Origin: Tsuneonella rigui
Lineage (GTDB): Bacteria; Pseudomonadota; Alphaproteobacteria; Sphingomonadales; Sphingomonadaceae
Direction of reading: 5' to 3'
NCBI RefSeq assembly: GCF_003958625.1
Contig: NZ_RSEL01000013.1
Location: 248,001 to 312,000, forward strand
DNA: 64,000 nt
Position numbers and translations under genes: made by a program. Positions 7,405 to 16,403 of this stretch are shown piece after piece (position 1 is the stretch's first letter; each line of letters starts with the position of its first letter). The notes under the pieces were generated by a model. It made no database searches and was not told the DNA's origin. It saw nothing but the letters and a program-made list of their open reading frames with translations.

Positions 7405-8547
7405 TTGATCGAAAGCCCGCCCTTCTGGCTCTACATTGCCGGCTTCCTGCTCCTGCTGGGGCCGCTGGTGACCGTGCACGAGTTCGGCCATTACCTGATG
7501 GGCCGCCTGTTTGGCGTCGGGGTGGAGGCGTTCTCGGTCGGATTCGGCAAGGAGATCGCCGGGTTCACCGACCGGCGCGGCACCCGGTGGAAGCTCTCCG
7601 CGCTCCCCCTTGGCGGCTATTGCCAGTTCAAGGGGGACATGAACCCCGCGTCGATTCCCGATGCCGACGCCATCGCCAGCATGAGCCCGGCGGAGCGCGA
7701 CGGCAGCTTCCACCACGCGGCGCTGTGGAAGCGCGCGCTGATCGTGTTCGCCGGCCCGCTGACCAACATCATCGTCGCGCTCGGCATCTTCACCGCGTTC
7801 AACCTCGCCTACGGCAAGCCGGTGCCACCCGACCCGGCGCGCGCAAACATCGTCGGCTCGCTGCTGCCCGGCTCTGCGGCCGAGAAGGCCGGCATTGCCC
7901 CCGACGATAAGGTCATCGCGATCGGCGAGACCCCGGTGGCGGACGTGATGGAGGTGGCCGAGCAGGTCATGCTCTATCCCGGCCGTAGCTCGAGCGTCAC
8001 CGTGCTGCGCGACGGGCGCGAGATCACCGTGCCGGTCACCTTCGGCTCGGCGGTCGAGCGCGACCAGTTCGGCAACGCCTCGACCGTCGGCCGCATCGGC
8101 GTGCGCTGGAAATACGTCGATCGACCGCACTTCGAGCCGGTCGGCGCGGGCGAGGCGGTCGCGATGTCGTTCCGCCAGAGCGCGACGGTGGTCGACATGA
8201 TGGTCACCGGCATCGCCCAGATCGTCAGCGGCCAGCGGTCGGTGAAAGAGCTGGGTGGCCCGCTCAAGATCGCGAAGTTTTCGGGCGAGCAATTGAGCCT
8301 CGGCGCGCAGGCGTTCATCTGGTTCGCGGCACTGATTTCGCTTAATTTGGCATTCATCAACCTGTTGCCAATTCCTGCCCTCGACGGCGGGCACCTCGCT
8401 TTCTACGCGGCCGAGGCGGTCCGCCGGAAGCCGATCGGTGCGCGCGGTCAGGAGATGGCGTTCCGTGCCGGCGTGGCGATGATCCTTGCGCTGATGCTGT
8501 TCGTCACCGTCAACGACCTGCTGTCGCTGCCGCTGTTCCGGCGGTAG
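7405..8547 (+). CDS. rseP: Site-2 intramembrane zinc metalloprotease (RseP family)
   Basis: Cuts single-span membrane proteins such as anti-sigma factors and remnant signal peptides within the inner membrane. The 380-residue protein has HEFGH (25-29) in the first span, a PDZ region around 110-200, and the second active-site block NLLPIPALDGGH with the zinc-ligand Asp at about 327, followed by two C-terminal spans. The start is taken as TTG at 7405: it matches family N-termini (IESPPFWLYIAGF) and has GGAG ten bases upstream inside dxr. Longer in-frame reading runs into dxr and is unlikely. Its place before bamA is conserved across proteobacteria. Confidence 0.94.
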   Translation: MIESPPFWLYIAGFLLLLGPLVTVHEFGHYLMGRLFGVGVEAFSVGFGKEIAGFTDRRGTRWKLSALPLGGYCQFKGDMNPASIPDADAIASMSPAERDGSFHHAALWKRALIVFAGPLTNIIVALGIFTAFNLAYGKPVPPDPARANIVGSLLPGSAAEKAGIAPDDKVIAIGETPVADVMEVAEQVMLYPGRSSSVTVLRDGREITVPVTFGSAVERDQFGNASTVGRIGVRWKYVDRPHFEPVGAGEAVAMSFRQSATVVDMMVTGIAQIVSGQRSVKELGGPLKIAKFSGEQLSLGAQAFIWFAALISLNLAFINLLPIPALDGGHLAFYAAEAVRRKPIGARGQEMAFRAGVAMILALMLFVTVNDLLSLPLFRR

Positions 8548-8717
8548 CCCGGCAGCCTCGGGGGATCGTTTCGCGGAGCACAACCGAGCTTCCGCCGCTT
8601 GATTGGGGACCGGCTATCGGGCAAGGGCGCAGCCACGCGGCGCCCTGCTCAAGATCCGGCAGGCGGCGGGCGCATCATCTGCGCAGTTTGGACATTACGG
8701 ACGGGAGTCCCACCTCA

Positions 8718-11471
8718 ATGAATGCACGCGACAACGCCGGTTCACGCACCCGGCCGGGGAAGACCAGGTTGGCCCTCACCCTGCTGTGCGGAACCGTGCT
8801 CGGCGGCATGCCCGTGGCCGCGTTCGCGCAGGACGCGGCGACGGCGCCCGCGACGACCGCGGCCGCCCCGCAGTCCGAGGTGATCCGCTCGATCGCCATC
8901 TCCGGCGCGCAGCGACTCGAACCCAACACGATCCTGTCCTACATCCGCCTGCGCCCCGGCCAGGTCTACACTCAGGCTGCGGCGGACCAGGCGCTCAAGG
9001 ACCTCTACGCGACCGAGCTGTTCTCGAGCGCGAGCATCGCCAACAACAACGGCGACGTGATCGTCACCGTGGCGGAAAACCCGGTGATCAACCGCATCGT
9101 GCTGGAGGGCAACAAGCGGATCAAGTCGGACAAGATCACGCCCGAGATCAAGCTCGCCCCGCGGCAGATCTTCACCCGCTCCAAGGTCCGCGCCGACGTC
9201 GCCCGCATCGTCGAGCTCTACAAGCGCCAGGGCCGCTTCGCCGCGACGGTCGAGCCGAAGATGGTCGAGCTGTCGCAGAACCGCGTCGACGTGGTGTTCG
9301 AGATCAACGAAGGACCCAAGTCCAAGGTCCAGCAGATCAACATCATCGGCAACGAGGCGTTCTCCGACGGCGATCTCAAGGACGAGATGATCACCAAGGA
9401 AGCGCGCATCACGCGCATCCTCAGCGGCAACACCAGCTACGACCCCGATCGCCTGGCGTTCGACCAGCAGAAGCTGCGCCAGTTCTACCTGACGCAGGGC
9501 TATGCCGATTTCCGGGTCGTGTCCGCGGTGGCCGAGCTCACGCCCGACAAGAAGGACTTCATCATCACATACGTGGTGGAGGAAGGTGAGCGGTACAAGT
9601 TCGGCAACGTCGCCGTGCAGAGCCAGATTCGCGACTTCTCCAGCGATGCGCTGACCACCCAGCTGCCGATGAAGGGCGGGGACTGGTTCAACGGCAAGCA
9701 GGTCGAGGACACGACCGAGCAGCTCACCGAGCTCGCCGGCACTTTCGGCTACGCTTTCGCCGACGTGCAGCCCGAATACCGTCGTCACCCCGAAGACAAG
9801 ACGATGGACGTGACCTTCACCCTGAAGGAAGCGCCACGCGTCTATGTCGAGCGGATCGACGTCAACGGCAACACGCTGACTCAGGACAAGGTGCTGCGGC
9901 GCGAGTTCCGCCTGGTCGAAGGCGACGCGTTCAACTCGCTGCAGGTCAAGCGCACCACCAACCGGATCAAGTCGCTCGGCTACTTCCAGGAAAACTTCGA
10001 GGTCGCGCAGAAGGACGGTACCACGCCCGACCGGATCATCCTCGAAGCCAACGTCGAAGAGCAGCCGACCGGCCAGCTCCAGCTATCGGCGGGTTTCTCC
10101 TCGATCGAGAGCTTCATCCTTGCCGCCTCGATCCAGCAGCGCAACTTCCGCGGCCGCGGCCAGACGGTCGGCCTCGGCATCAACTATTCGCGCTATTCGA
10201 AGAGCGCCAATGTCAGCTTCGCCGAACCGTACGTGTTCGATCGCAACATCTCGATGGGCGTCGATCTCTACCGGCGCGACCTGAACAGCTTCAATTACCT
10301 CAACAACGATCGCAACACGACCTTCCAGCAGACCACCACAGGCGGCCAGGTCCGCCTGGGCGTGCCGCTGACCGAGTACATGTCGCTGATCGGCAGCTAC
10401 ACGCTGAACTTCGACAACGTCGGCCTGGACGAGAGCCAGTTCTTCTCCAACCGGCTCAACCCGCCGCTGTTCACCTGCGATCCGCTGCTCGCGGGCCGCT
10501 ACCTGTGCGATGCGCTGGGCAAGCGGACCAGCTCGATCCTCGGCGTCAACGTGGTGTACGATTCGCTCGACAGCCGCCTGCGTCCGACGCGCGGCCGGTC
10601 GATCTCGGCGGGTGCCGAATTCGCCGGTCTCGGCGGCTCGGTGAAGTTCGTCCGCCTGCGCGGCAAGGCGGCGCAGTACTGGCCGGTCGGCGGCGGGTTC
10701 ATCTTCTCGCTCTCGGCCGAGGGCGGGGCGATCAAGGCGCTCGGCAACGACGGCGTCCAGCTGACCGACCGCTTCTTCCTGGGCGAGCCGCAGATCCGCG
10801 GCTTCGACATCCGCGGCGTCGGTCCGCGCGTGATCCGTCAGCGGATCATCGCCGATCCGGACAGCCCCGATCCGACCAACCCGCTGCCGCTGATCGTGAC
10901 CGACCGCAAGCAGGTGTCGGACGACGCGCTGGGCGGCAAGTACTACTACCTGGGTCGCGCAGAGCTCGAGATTCCGCTGGGCAGCGGGGCCAAGCAGTTG
11001 GGCCTGCGCCCGTCGGTGTTCCTCGATGCCGGCGCGCTGTGGGGCGTAAAGACCCCGGTGCTGCAGAACAGCCCGTTCCCGGGCGGGATCGATTTCCCGA
11101 TCCGCGACGCCTCGGGCAACGCGCTCTACACCCAGGTCAACGTCGCGACGCTGGTGACGCCGACGGGCGGCGGCACGCCGATCTGTACGCCGGGCACCAA
11201 TGCCGGCGACGTGACCACGGTGACCAACCCGATCAACCCCAATCCGCCGTCCTGCCTCGCCGGCAACCAGAACTCGCCGCTGACCAGCAATATCGGACCG
11301 TTCCGGGAGATTTTTCTGGGCGATTCGCCGCAGCCGCGCATCTCGGTCGGCATCGGGGTCAACTGGAACTCGCCGTTCGGCCCGTTCAGGATCGATTTTG
11401 CTCACGTGCTTATGAAACAACCGGGTGACGACACCAAGCGCTTCACCTTCAACGTAGGAACCCAATTCTGA
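8718..11471 (+). CDS. bamA: Outer membrane protein assembly factor BamA (Omp85)
   Basis: Core of the BAM machine that folds beta-barrels into the outer membrane. The 917-residue product has a signal peptide (cut expected after AAFA, about residue 37), five POTRA domains from about 52 to 450, and a 16-strand Omp85 barrel with the conserved IRGF motif of loop 6 at 693-696 and a C-terminal phenylalanine. ATG 8718 is chosen, with GGGAG ten bases before, over an in-frame TTG at 8688. The barrel carries two cysteine-containing insertions (about 586-600 and a low-complexity Gly/Thr/Pro/Asn loop about 812-855). The 170-base gap before it holds a 7-bp hairpin (8624-8646) without a T-run. The stop overlaps the skp start. 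Confidence 0.97.
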   Translation: MNARDNAGSRTRPGKTRLALTLLCGTVLGGMPVAAFAQDAATAPATTAAAPQSEVIRSIAISGAQRLEPNTILSYIRLRPGQVYTQAAADQALKDLYATELFSSASIANNNGDVIVTVAENPVINRIVLEGNKRIKSDKITPEIKLAPRQIFTRSKVRADVARIVELYKRQGRFAATVEPKMVELSQNRVDVVFEINEGPKSKVQQINIIGNEAFSDGDLKDEMITKEARITRILSGNTSYDPDRLAFDQQKLRQFYLTQGYADFRVVSAVAELTPDKKDFIITYVVEEGERYKFGNVAVQSQIRDFSSDALTTQLPMKGGDWFNGKQVEDTTEQLTELAGTFGYAFADVQPEYRRHPEDKTMDVTFTLKEAPRVYVERIDVNGNTLTQDKVLRREFRLVEGDAFNSLQVKRTTNRIKSLGYFQENFEVAQKDGTTPDRIILEANVEEQPTGQLQLSAGFSSIESFILAASIQQRNFRGRGQTVGLGINYSRYSKSANVSFAEPYVFDRNISMGVDLYRRDLNSFNYLNNDRNTTFQQTTTGGQVRLGVPLTEYMSLIGSYTLNFDNVGLDESQFFSNRLNPPLFTCDPLLAGRYLCDALGKRTSSILGVNVVYDSLDSRLRPTRGRSISAGAEFAGLGGSVKFVRLRGKAAQYWPVGGGFIFSLSAEGGAIKALGNDGVQLTDRFFLGEPQIRGFDIRGVGPRVIRQRIIADPDSPDPTNPLPLIVTDRKQVSDDALGGKYYYLGRAELEIPLGSGAKQLGLRPSVFLDAGALWGVKTPVLQNSPFPGGIDFPIRDASGNALYTQVNVATLVTPTGGGTPICTPGTNAGDVTTVTNPINPNPPSCLAGNQNSPLTSNIGPFREIFLGDSPQPRISVGIGVNWNSPFGPFRIDFAHVLMKQPGDDTKRFTFNVGTQF

Positions 11472-12157
11472 TGAAGATCACCATCAAGCCCCTGCTTGCG
11501 GCCGGGGTCATGCTCGCCGGCCTTTCGCCGGTGGTCGCGGCGCCTGCCGCCGCGCAGATCGTCAAGGGCATCGGCGTCGCCAGCCTGCCTGCGATCGTCG
11601 CCAACTCGAATGCGTACAAGACCGCCGAGACCCAGCGTCCGGTGACCTACAAGCCGCAGATCGACCAGGCGAACGCGCGCGGCGCGGCGATCGAGCAGCA
11701 GCTCAAGCCGATGATCGACAAGTTCAACGCCGATCGCCAGGCGAACCCGAACAATCCGGCGCTCGAGCAGCAGTACAACGCGATCCAGCAAATCCGCCAG
11801 GCGGGTCAGCAGGAAATCCAGCAGATGATCGCGCCGGTCGCGCTCAGCCGCGCCTATGTGACCGAGCAGATCACCGATCAGCTCAACACCGCGGTGCAGA
11901 ACGCCGCCAAGAAGAAGAACATCCAGCTGGTGCTCGACAGCAGCCAGGGCGATGTTCTGTTCGCGTCGGAAGCGTACAACATCAATCAGGACGTCCTGAA
12001 CGAGCTCAACACGTTGCTGCCGAACGCGCAGCTGGTGCCGCCGCAGGGCTGGCTGCCGCGCGAAATCCGCGAGCAACAGGCCGCCCAGGCCGCCGCGCAG
12101 AACGGCCAGGCGCCCGCCGCGCCGACGACCACGCCACCGGCGACCAACAGCCGCTAA
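11471..12157 (+). CDS. skp: Periplasmic OmpH/Skp-family chaperone
   Basis: Holds unfolded outer-membrane proteins in the periplasm on the way to BamA. The 228-residue protein has a signal peptide (residues 1-28, ending APAAAQ), then a short strand region and a long Gln/Ala-rich coiled-coil segment (about 60-140) that would form the tentacle, returning to [13 protein letters not shown], a typical OmpH end block. A Pro/Ala/Thr-rich C-terminal tail (after about 205) is extra. It is longer than E. coli Skp (161), as in other sphingomonads. The ATG lies in the bamA stop; fabZ follows after 22 bases. Confidence 0.9.
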   Translation: MKITIKPLLAAGVMLAGLSPVVAAPAAAQIVKGIGVASLPAIVANSNAYKTAETQRPVTYKPQIDQANARGAAIEQQLKPMIDKFNADRQANPNNPALEQQYNAIQQIRQAGQQEIQQMIAPVALSRAYVTEQITDQLNTAVQNAAKKKNIQLVLDSSQGDVLFASEAYNINQDVLNELNTLLPNAQLVPPQGWLPREIREQQAAQAAAQNGQAPAAPTTTPPATNSR

Positions 12158-12179
12158 GCGCAGAAACGGGGGCAGGGTC

Positions 12180-12653
12180 ATGAGCGAGGGCAATCCCGGC
12201 GGCGACACGCCGTACGATATCCTCAAGGTGCTCAAGGCCCTGCCGCACCGCTATCCGCTGCTGCTGGTCGATCGCGTCAAGTCGATCGAGCTGGGTGAGC
12301 GGATTCACGCGGTGAAGGCGGTCTCGTTCAACGAGCAGTTCTTTCAGGGCCACTTCCCGGGCCGTCCGATCATGCCGGGCGTGCTGCAGATCGAAGCGCT
12401 GGCGCAGGCGGCCGGCGTGCTCGGCATCGAGAGCTACGAGCTTGCCGGATCGGGCAAGCTGGTCATCTTCATGGCGATCGAGAACGCCAAGTTCCGCGCG
12501 CCCGTGGAGCCGGGCTGCCTGCTCGACCTTGAAGTCGAATTCACCCGCAAGTCGAGCCGGGTGTGCAAGTTCAAGGGCCGCGCCAGTGTCGAGGGCAACA
12601 CGACCTGCGAGGTCGAGTTCACCGCGATGATCGCCGACGCGCCGAAGGACTGA
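12180..12653 (+). CDS. fabZ: 3-hydroxyacyl-ACP dehydratase FabZ
   Basis: Dehydrates 3-hydroxyacyl-ACP in fatty-acid elongation. The 157-residue hot-dog-fold protein has the HRYP block (23-26) and the catalytic pair His58 in GHFPG and Glu72 in MPGVLQIEA. Start ATG at 12180 is preceded by a GGGGGCAGGG purine run. The family is usually 140-160 residues. It closes the bamA-skp-fabZ unit (lpxD, often between, is absent here), and is followed by a weak terminator-like hairpin. Confidence 0.97.
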   Translation: MSEGNPGGDTPYDILKVLKALPHRYPLLLVDRVKSIELGERIHAVKAVSFNEQFFQGHFPGRPIMPGVLQIEALAQAAGVLGIESYELAGSGKLVIFMAIENAKFRAPVEPGCLLDLEVEFTRKSSRVCKFKGRASVEGNTTCEVEFTAMIADAPKD

Positions 12654-12673
12654 CGCCGCGCTTGCAAAGTCCG

Positions 12674-12699
12674 GGCGACGCCGCTAACGGCGCGCCTTT
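12674..12699 (+). terminator. Probable weak terminator after fabZ
   Basis: CGCCG-CTAA-CGGCG (12679-12692) is extended by GGCG/CGCC across a bulged A, then TTT at 12697-12699. The T-run is short, so it may only pause transcription before rpmE. Confidence 0.4.
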
Positions 12700-12753
12700 C
12701 CCGAAACAGCTTGGCCGGTCGGAACCGGTCTTACGCTAACGGAGCACTATGCC

Positions 12754-12978
12754 ATGAAGGCCGATACGCATCCCGACTACCACACCATCACGGTCAAGAT
12801 GACCGATGGGACCGAATTCCAGACCCGCTCGACCTGGGGCGCCGAAGGCGACACGCTGGCGCTGGACATCGATCCGACCACGCACCCCGCCTGGACCGGC
12901 GGCAAGCAGCAGGTTTCGGAAGGCGGTCGGGTGGCCAAGTTCAACCAGCGCTTCGGCGGGCTCACGCTCAAGAAGTAA
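12754..12978 (+). CDS. rpmE: 50S ribosomal protein L31
   Basis: Large-subunit protein that bridges to the small subunit. The 74-residue product starts [19 protein letters not shown], a clear L31 N-terminus, and ends in [14 protein letters not shown]. It has no cysteines, so it is the zinc-free form, which is usual for alphaproteobacteria and not a loss peculiar to this genome. GGAG at 12741 serves the ATG. It is followed by a strong terminator at 13023 and converges with the MOSC gene. Confidence 0.95.
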   Translation: MKADTHPDYHTITVKMTDGTEFQTRSTWGAEGDTLALDIDPTTHPAWTGGKQQVSEGGRVAKFNQRFGGLTLKK

Positions 12979-12986
12979 GCGGCGTC

Positions 12987-13006
12987 ATCCCAGCGCAAGC
13001 TGGGAT
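12987..13006. repeat. Short palindrome of the GTCATCCCAGC type
   Basis: ATCCCAGC-GCAA-GCTGGGAT is a perfect 8-bp hairpin with GNRA-like loop, preceded by GTC and followed by CT. The same kind of short palindrome is widely dispersed in sphingomonad intergenic regions. Only one copy is seen in this window. Confidence 0.6.
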
Positions 13007-13022
13007 CTCGTGCATCCAAGAG

Positions 13023-13053
13023 GGGCGGTCCTGCGGGGCCGCCCTTTGCGTTT
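13023..13053 (+). terminator. Rho-independent terminator after rpmE
   Basis: GGGCGGTCC (13023-13031) pairs with GGGCCGCCC (13036-13044) through one U-G wobble, loop TGCG, then TTTGCGTTT. It lies between the convergent rpmE and MOSC genes; on the other strand no T-run follows, so it serves rpmE. Confidence 0.85.
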
Positions 13054-13056
13054 GCG

Positions 13057-13599
13057 CTATACCAGATCGAGCGGGCGGTGCGGCTCGTCGGGCAGGGTGA
13101 CGGAGATCGGATCGCCGACCGCGATTTCGCCGCCCGCCTCGACCACCGCCATCACGCCGCATTTGCGGTTGAGGGTGCCGTCGGGCCGCTTCTCGATCAT
13201 TTCCTTGAGCAGTCCCGGCTGGAAGTCGTCGATCTGGTAGCACGGGTTGCGCAGGCCGGTGACGCGCAACACCGTCGGGCCGATCGCGAGGCGGGTGTCC
13301 TCCGGCAGCCCGAGCAGGTCGATCCCGCGGGTGTCGACGTTCTCGCCTAGATCGCCGGTCGTGACCACATAGCCCTTGGCGGCCAGTTCATCGAACAACT
13401 CGGCATGGATCAGGTGCACTTGCCGCAGGTTCGGCTGATCCGGCGTTTTCTTGATCCGCGAAAGGTGCTGGACCGTCACCCCGGCGTGGGCATCTCCTTC
13501 GACCCCCAGGCCCTCAACCAGCGTGATGCGTTCGCGCGGCGTCTTGGAGAAATTATGCTCGCCGCTGCAGGCCAGACCGACGATCCGCGCTTCGCTCAT
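13057..13599 (-). CDS. MOSC-domain protein
   Basis: MOSC domains bind molybdenum cofactor or carry reactive sulfur through a conserved cysteine; the substrate here is unknown. The 180-residue protein has the GVEGDAHAG block (32-40), NLRQVHLIHAELFDEL, TGDLGENV, and LRNPCYQID with the conserved Cys120. Start ATG 13599 is preferred over ATG 13605 because GGAAAGG is eight bases before it and because it overlaps the stop of the upstream oxygenase gene (ATGA). The two are therefore coupled and cotranscribed leftward, converging on rpmE. Confidence 0.88.
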   Translation of the reverse strand: MSEARIVGLACSGEHNFSKTPRERITLVEGLGVEGDAHAGVTVQHLSRIKKTPDQPNLRQVHLIHAELFDELAAKGYVVTTGDLGENVDTRGIDLLGLPEDTRLAIGPTVLRVTGLRNPCYQIDDFQPGLLKEMIEKRPDGTLNRKCGVMAVVEAGGEIAVGDPISVTLPDEPHRPLDLV

Positions 13600-14228
13600 T
13601 GCCATGGCCTTTCCCGGTACCACTTGGTGATGACGTATTTCACGCCCTTTCGCACCCTCATTCCGTGATGCAGCGTGTTGGGGTTGGGCTGTCCGTCCGG
13701 CCGCCGGTTGTTCCACGCGAGGAGCTTGCCGGTTTCGGGCTGGATGATCTTCTTCGCCACCCCGAACCGCGTCCCGCCGCCGGCCTCGACTTCGTTGAGA
13801 TAGACCATGAAAGTCCAGGTCCGCTGGCCGGCGACGCTGCAATACCGGTCGAAGTCCGCGCCGCCGGGCTCGAAATAGTCGGTGTGCGCCTTGAACTCCT
13901 GCCCTTCGGCATAGCGTTGGCCCTGGACCGGCTCGCCGTATGCGGGATTGATCCCGTTCACGGCGAACAGTCGCGCCTCGAGATCACGGACCGCCGGGTG
14001 CGCCGGATCGAGATCGCACGTCTCGCTGGTGCGGAAATAGTGGTCGCCGTTGGCGTCGGCGATGGTGGAAGGCCGCCGGCCCGCATCGATCAGCGCGATT
14101 AGGTCGCGGCACAATTCGGGCGGGAGGAATCCCTTCAATTGGAACAGCTCGAGCTTGGCAAGCGGCGCGCGCTGCATGCGCGGCGTCGTTATGAGTTTTT
14201 CGGCCGAGGATTCGCCAGGTTGAATCAT
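13596..14228 (-). CDS. 2-oxoglutarate/Fe(II)-dependent prolyl 4-hydroxylase-like oxygenase
   Basis: A 210-residue protein of the P4H alpha-subunit type. The iron ligands are visible as His115-x-Asp117 (HTDYF) and distal His187 in LHHGMRV, and the 2-oxoglutarate Lys197 in GVKYVITKW. The N-terminal half (FLPPELCRDLIALID) is the family's lead-in. Bacterial members hydroxylate prolines or other protein/peptide side chains; the target cannot be told. The start is uncertain: ATG 14228 gives the full domain but lacks a good ribosome site; ATG 14180 is a shorter option. Coupled to the MOSC gene by an ATGA overlap. Confidence 0.88.
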   Translation of the reverse strand: MIQPGESSAEKLITTPRMQRAPLAKLELFQLKGFLPPELCRDLIALIDAGRRPSTIADANGDHYFRTSETCDLDPAHPAVRDLEARLFAVNGINPAYGEPVQGQRYAEGQEFKAHTDYFEPGGADFDRYCSVAGQRTWTFMVYLNEVEAGGGTRFGVAKKIIQPETGKLLAWNNRRPDGQPNPNTLHHGMRVRKGVKYVITKWYRERPWQ

Positions 14229-14339
14229 TTGTGCGTCAAGGTCGGAGAAACAATCTTGCGTTGAAAGGGGGGCCAGACAGTTTTCCCTTCCCAATTTCGC
14301 GGCCTTATGCAACAGGCGCTCGCCCTTGCGGGAAGCGGG

Positions 14340-14366
14340 TTGACGGCTTGCCAAGGGGGTCTAATT
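14340..14366 (+). promoter_or_regulatory. Candidate promoter of tRNA-His
   Basis: TTGACG at 14340-14345 is followed after 15 bases by CTAATT at 14361-14366. The layout resembles the tRNA-Met promoter at 41743 (TTGACC, N16, CTAAAT). Transcription would start about 25 bases before the tRNA. Confidence 0.45.
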
Positions 14367-14398
14367 GCCCGGCCTTCACGGCATGCGCAGGGCATGTG

Positions 14399-14475
14399 GC
14401 GATCGTAGCTCAGTTGGTTAGAGCGCCGGTTTGTGGTACCGGAGGTCGGGGGTTCGAGACCCCTCGATCGCCCCA
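14399..14475 (+). tRNA. tRNA-His (anticodon GTG)
   Basis: The acceptor stem GCGATCG/CGATCGC pairs perfectly, the D arm begins TAGCTCAG, the anticodon stem CCGGT/ACCGG encloses TTGTGGT with anticodon GTG, and the T arm has TTCGAGA. G at 14398 can pair with the discriminator C (14472), giving the extra G-1 typical of tRNA-His, and CCA is encoded at 14473-14475. It stands alone between the leftward oxygenase gene and the dehydrogenase gene. Confidence 0.97.
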
Positions 14476-14510
14476 TTTTCCCTGTCTCTGCCGCCACTTA
14501 GGGGCGCGCG

Positions 14511-15572
14511 ATGACGGCTTTCTGGACTCAGGCGGATTACGACGACCACGAGCTGGTCGAGGTCGTGCACGACCAGGCTTCGGGCCTGACCGCGATCATT
14601 TCGCTGCACTCCACGCACCTCGGTCCAGGGGCAGGCGGCACGCGCTTTTGGCACTACGCCGATCCCGCCGACGCAATGCGCGATGCGCTGCGCCTAAGTC
14701 GCGGAATGTCATACAAAAATGCCATGGCCGGCCTGCCCATGGGCGGCGGCAAGGCAGTCATTCTCGCCTCCAAGGACCGGCGCAAGACGCCTGAAATGCT
14801 CGCGGCATTCGGCGATGCTGTCCAGGCCCTCGGCGGCCGCTACGTGACCGCGGAAGACGTGGGCATCTCCGAAGCCGACATGGTCGAAGTCTCGCGCCAC
14901 ACCAAGTTCGTCTCCGGCCTCCCGGTCGGTGAGGGCGAGGCAGGCGGCGATCCCGGCCCGTTCACCGCGATGGGCATCTACCACGGCATCAAGGCGGCGG
15001 TGGAGCACAAGCTCGGCAAGTCCTCGCTACAAGGCGTCCGCGTTGCGCTGCAGGGCACGGGCAGCGTCGGTGGAGGAGTCGCCCGCCTCCTCGCAAAGGA
15101 TGGCGCGCGGCTGGTGGTCGCCGATGTCGATGGCGCGCGCGCCCAGGCGCTCGCCAACGAAGTCGGCGGCGAAGCGGTCAGCCCCGAACAGATCATGTCG
15201 GTCGCGTGCGACGTGTTCAGCCCCAACGCGCTCGGCGCGATCCTTGACGAGGAAGGGATCGCGCGGCTCGATTGCGCGATTGTGGCGGGCGGCGCGAACA
15301 ACCAGCTTGCCCGGCCAGAGCATGGTCAGAGCCTCGCCGAGCGCGGCATTCTCTATGCGCCCGACTACGTGATCAACGCAGGCGGCATCATCTCGGTCGC
15401 TCTGGAGTACCTCGCGCGCACGGAAGGGCAGGCCTGCGACATCAACGAGGTGCGCAAGCGCCTCAAGCAGATCCCCGATCGCCTGCGGACGATCTGGGAA
15501 GAGAGCGACCGCACCGGCGTGTCGTCGGACAAGGTCGCCGACCGCATGGCGCAGAAGCTGATCGGCCGGTAA
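14511..15572 (+). CDS. Leucine/valine/glutamate-type amino-acid dehydrogenase
   Basis: NAD-dependent oxidative deamination of an amino acid, most likely leucine or valine. The 353-residue product has the N-terminal dimerisation/substrate domain with GPGAGGTRF, Lys69 in SYKNA and catalytic Lys81 in GLPMGGGKAV, then the NAD-binding Rossmann loop QGTGSVGGG (181-189). Length fits leucine dehydrogenases (about 350-370) rather than hexameric glutamate dehydrogenases (about 450). It begins 35 bases after tRNA-His and ends 75 bases before ccmC. Substrate choice is inferred from size and similarity only. Confidence 0.88.
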   Translation: MTAFWTQADYDDHELVEVVHDQASGLTAIISLHSTHLGPGAGGTRFWHYADPADAMRDALRLSRGMSYKNAMAGLPMGGGKAVILASKDRRKTPEMLAAFGDAVQALGGRYVTAEDVGISEADMVEVSRHTKFVSGLPVGEGEAGGDPGPFTAMGIYHGIKAAVEHKLGKSSLQGVRVALQGTGSVGGGVARLLAKDGARLVVADVDGARAQALANEVGGEAVSPEQIMSVACDVFSPNALGAILDEEGIARLDCAIVAGGANNQLARPEHGQSLAERGILYAPDYVINAGGIISVALEYLARTEGQACDINEVRKRLKQIPDRLRTIWEESDRTGVSSDKVADRMAQKLIGR

Positions 15573-15647
15573 GCTTTCCGGCACCGGCGCGCTCGGCCAC
15601 TTGCCGCGTCTGGCGCGTCCTGCCAAAGCGGCGGCGACGGTCTTTCG

Positions 15648-16403
15648 ATGCACGGCTTCGCCAATCCCAAGCGCTTCCTGAGCTTCGCGCGGCCGCTGAC
15701 GCCGTGGCTGCTCGCGCTCGGCTTGGCGCTGGCGGGCGGCGCGCTGTTCTGGGGGCTGACGCGAGTGCCTGCCGAGCGGCTGCAAGGCGAAACGGTCCGC
15801 ATTCTGTTCCTTCATGTGCCCGCCGCGTGGTTGGGCATGGCCGGTTGGATGACCATCGCCGGAGCGAGCCTCGCCGAGATCGTTTGGCGCCACCCGCTCG
15901 CGGCGATCGCGGGCCGCGCCGCGGCGGTGCCGGGCGCATTCTTCACTGCGCTGTGCCTCGTCACCGGCTCGCTATGGGGCCGGCCTGCCTGGGGTACCTG
16001 GTGGGAATGGGACGGCCGCCTGACCAGCATGCTGGTGCTGCTGTTCCTCTACCTCGGCTACATCGCGCTGAGCCAGGCGACCGCGCGCGAAGGAGCCTCC
16101 AGCCGCATCCCCGCGATCTTCGGCCTCTTCGGCGTGATCAACGTGCCGGTGATCCATTTCTCGGTCACGTGGTGGTACTCGATCCACCAGCCGCCCAGCT
16201 TCTCGCTCGGCAAATCGGCGATGGCCACCGCGTTCCAGGTTCCGCTGCTCGCGTCGACGATGGGTTTCACCTGCCTGTTCGCGGCGGTCGTGTTGATGCG
16301 GATGCGCGCGCTGCTCGCCGAGACGCAGGCCGAAGCCCGCCTGCGCCGCCGCGCGCGCGAGGCGGACGGCGACGCGGGCCAATTGAGAGAGGCTGGCGCC
16401 TGA
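15648..16403 (+). CDS. ccmC: Heme exporter/handling protein CcmC
   Basis: Inner-membrane protein of cytochrome c maturation System I that loads heme onto CcmE. The 251-residue product has six spans, the tryptophan-rich motif WGTWWEWD (WWEWD at 118-122) on a periplasmic loop, and flanking His56 and His170 that would hold heme. The charged C-terminal tail is slightly long. The stop overlaps the ccmD start (TGATG). It is the first gene of the ccmCDEFGHI run; ccmA and ccmB, the ABC part, are not in the window. Confidence 0.95.
   Translation: MHGFANPKRFLSFARPLTPWLLALGLALAGGALFWGLTRVPAERLQGETVRILFLHVPAAWLGMAGWMTIAGASLAEIVWRHPLAAIAGRAAAVPGAFFTALCLVTGSLWGRPAWGTWWEWDGRLTSMLVLLFLYLGYIALSQATAREGASSRIPAIFGLFGVINVPVIHFSVTWWYSIHQPPSFSLGKSAMATAFQVPLLASTMGFTCLFAAVVLMRMRALLAETQAEARLRRRAREADGDAGQLREAGA

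Noticed and set aside
12754-12978. Loss of zinc cysteines in L31 as a special feature
   Set aside because: The cysteine-free form is usual in alphaproteobacteria and not unusual for this genome.
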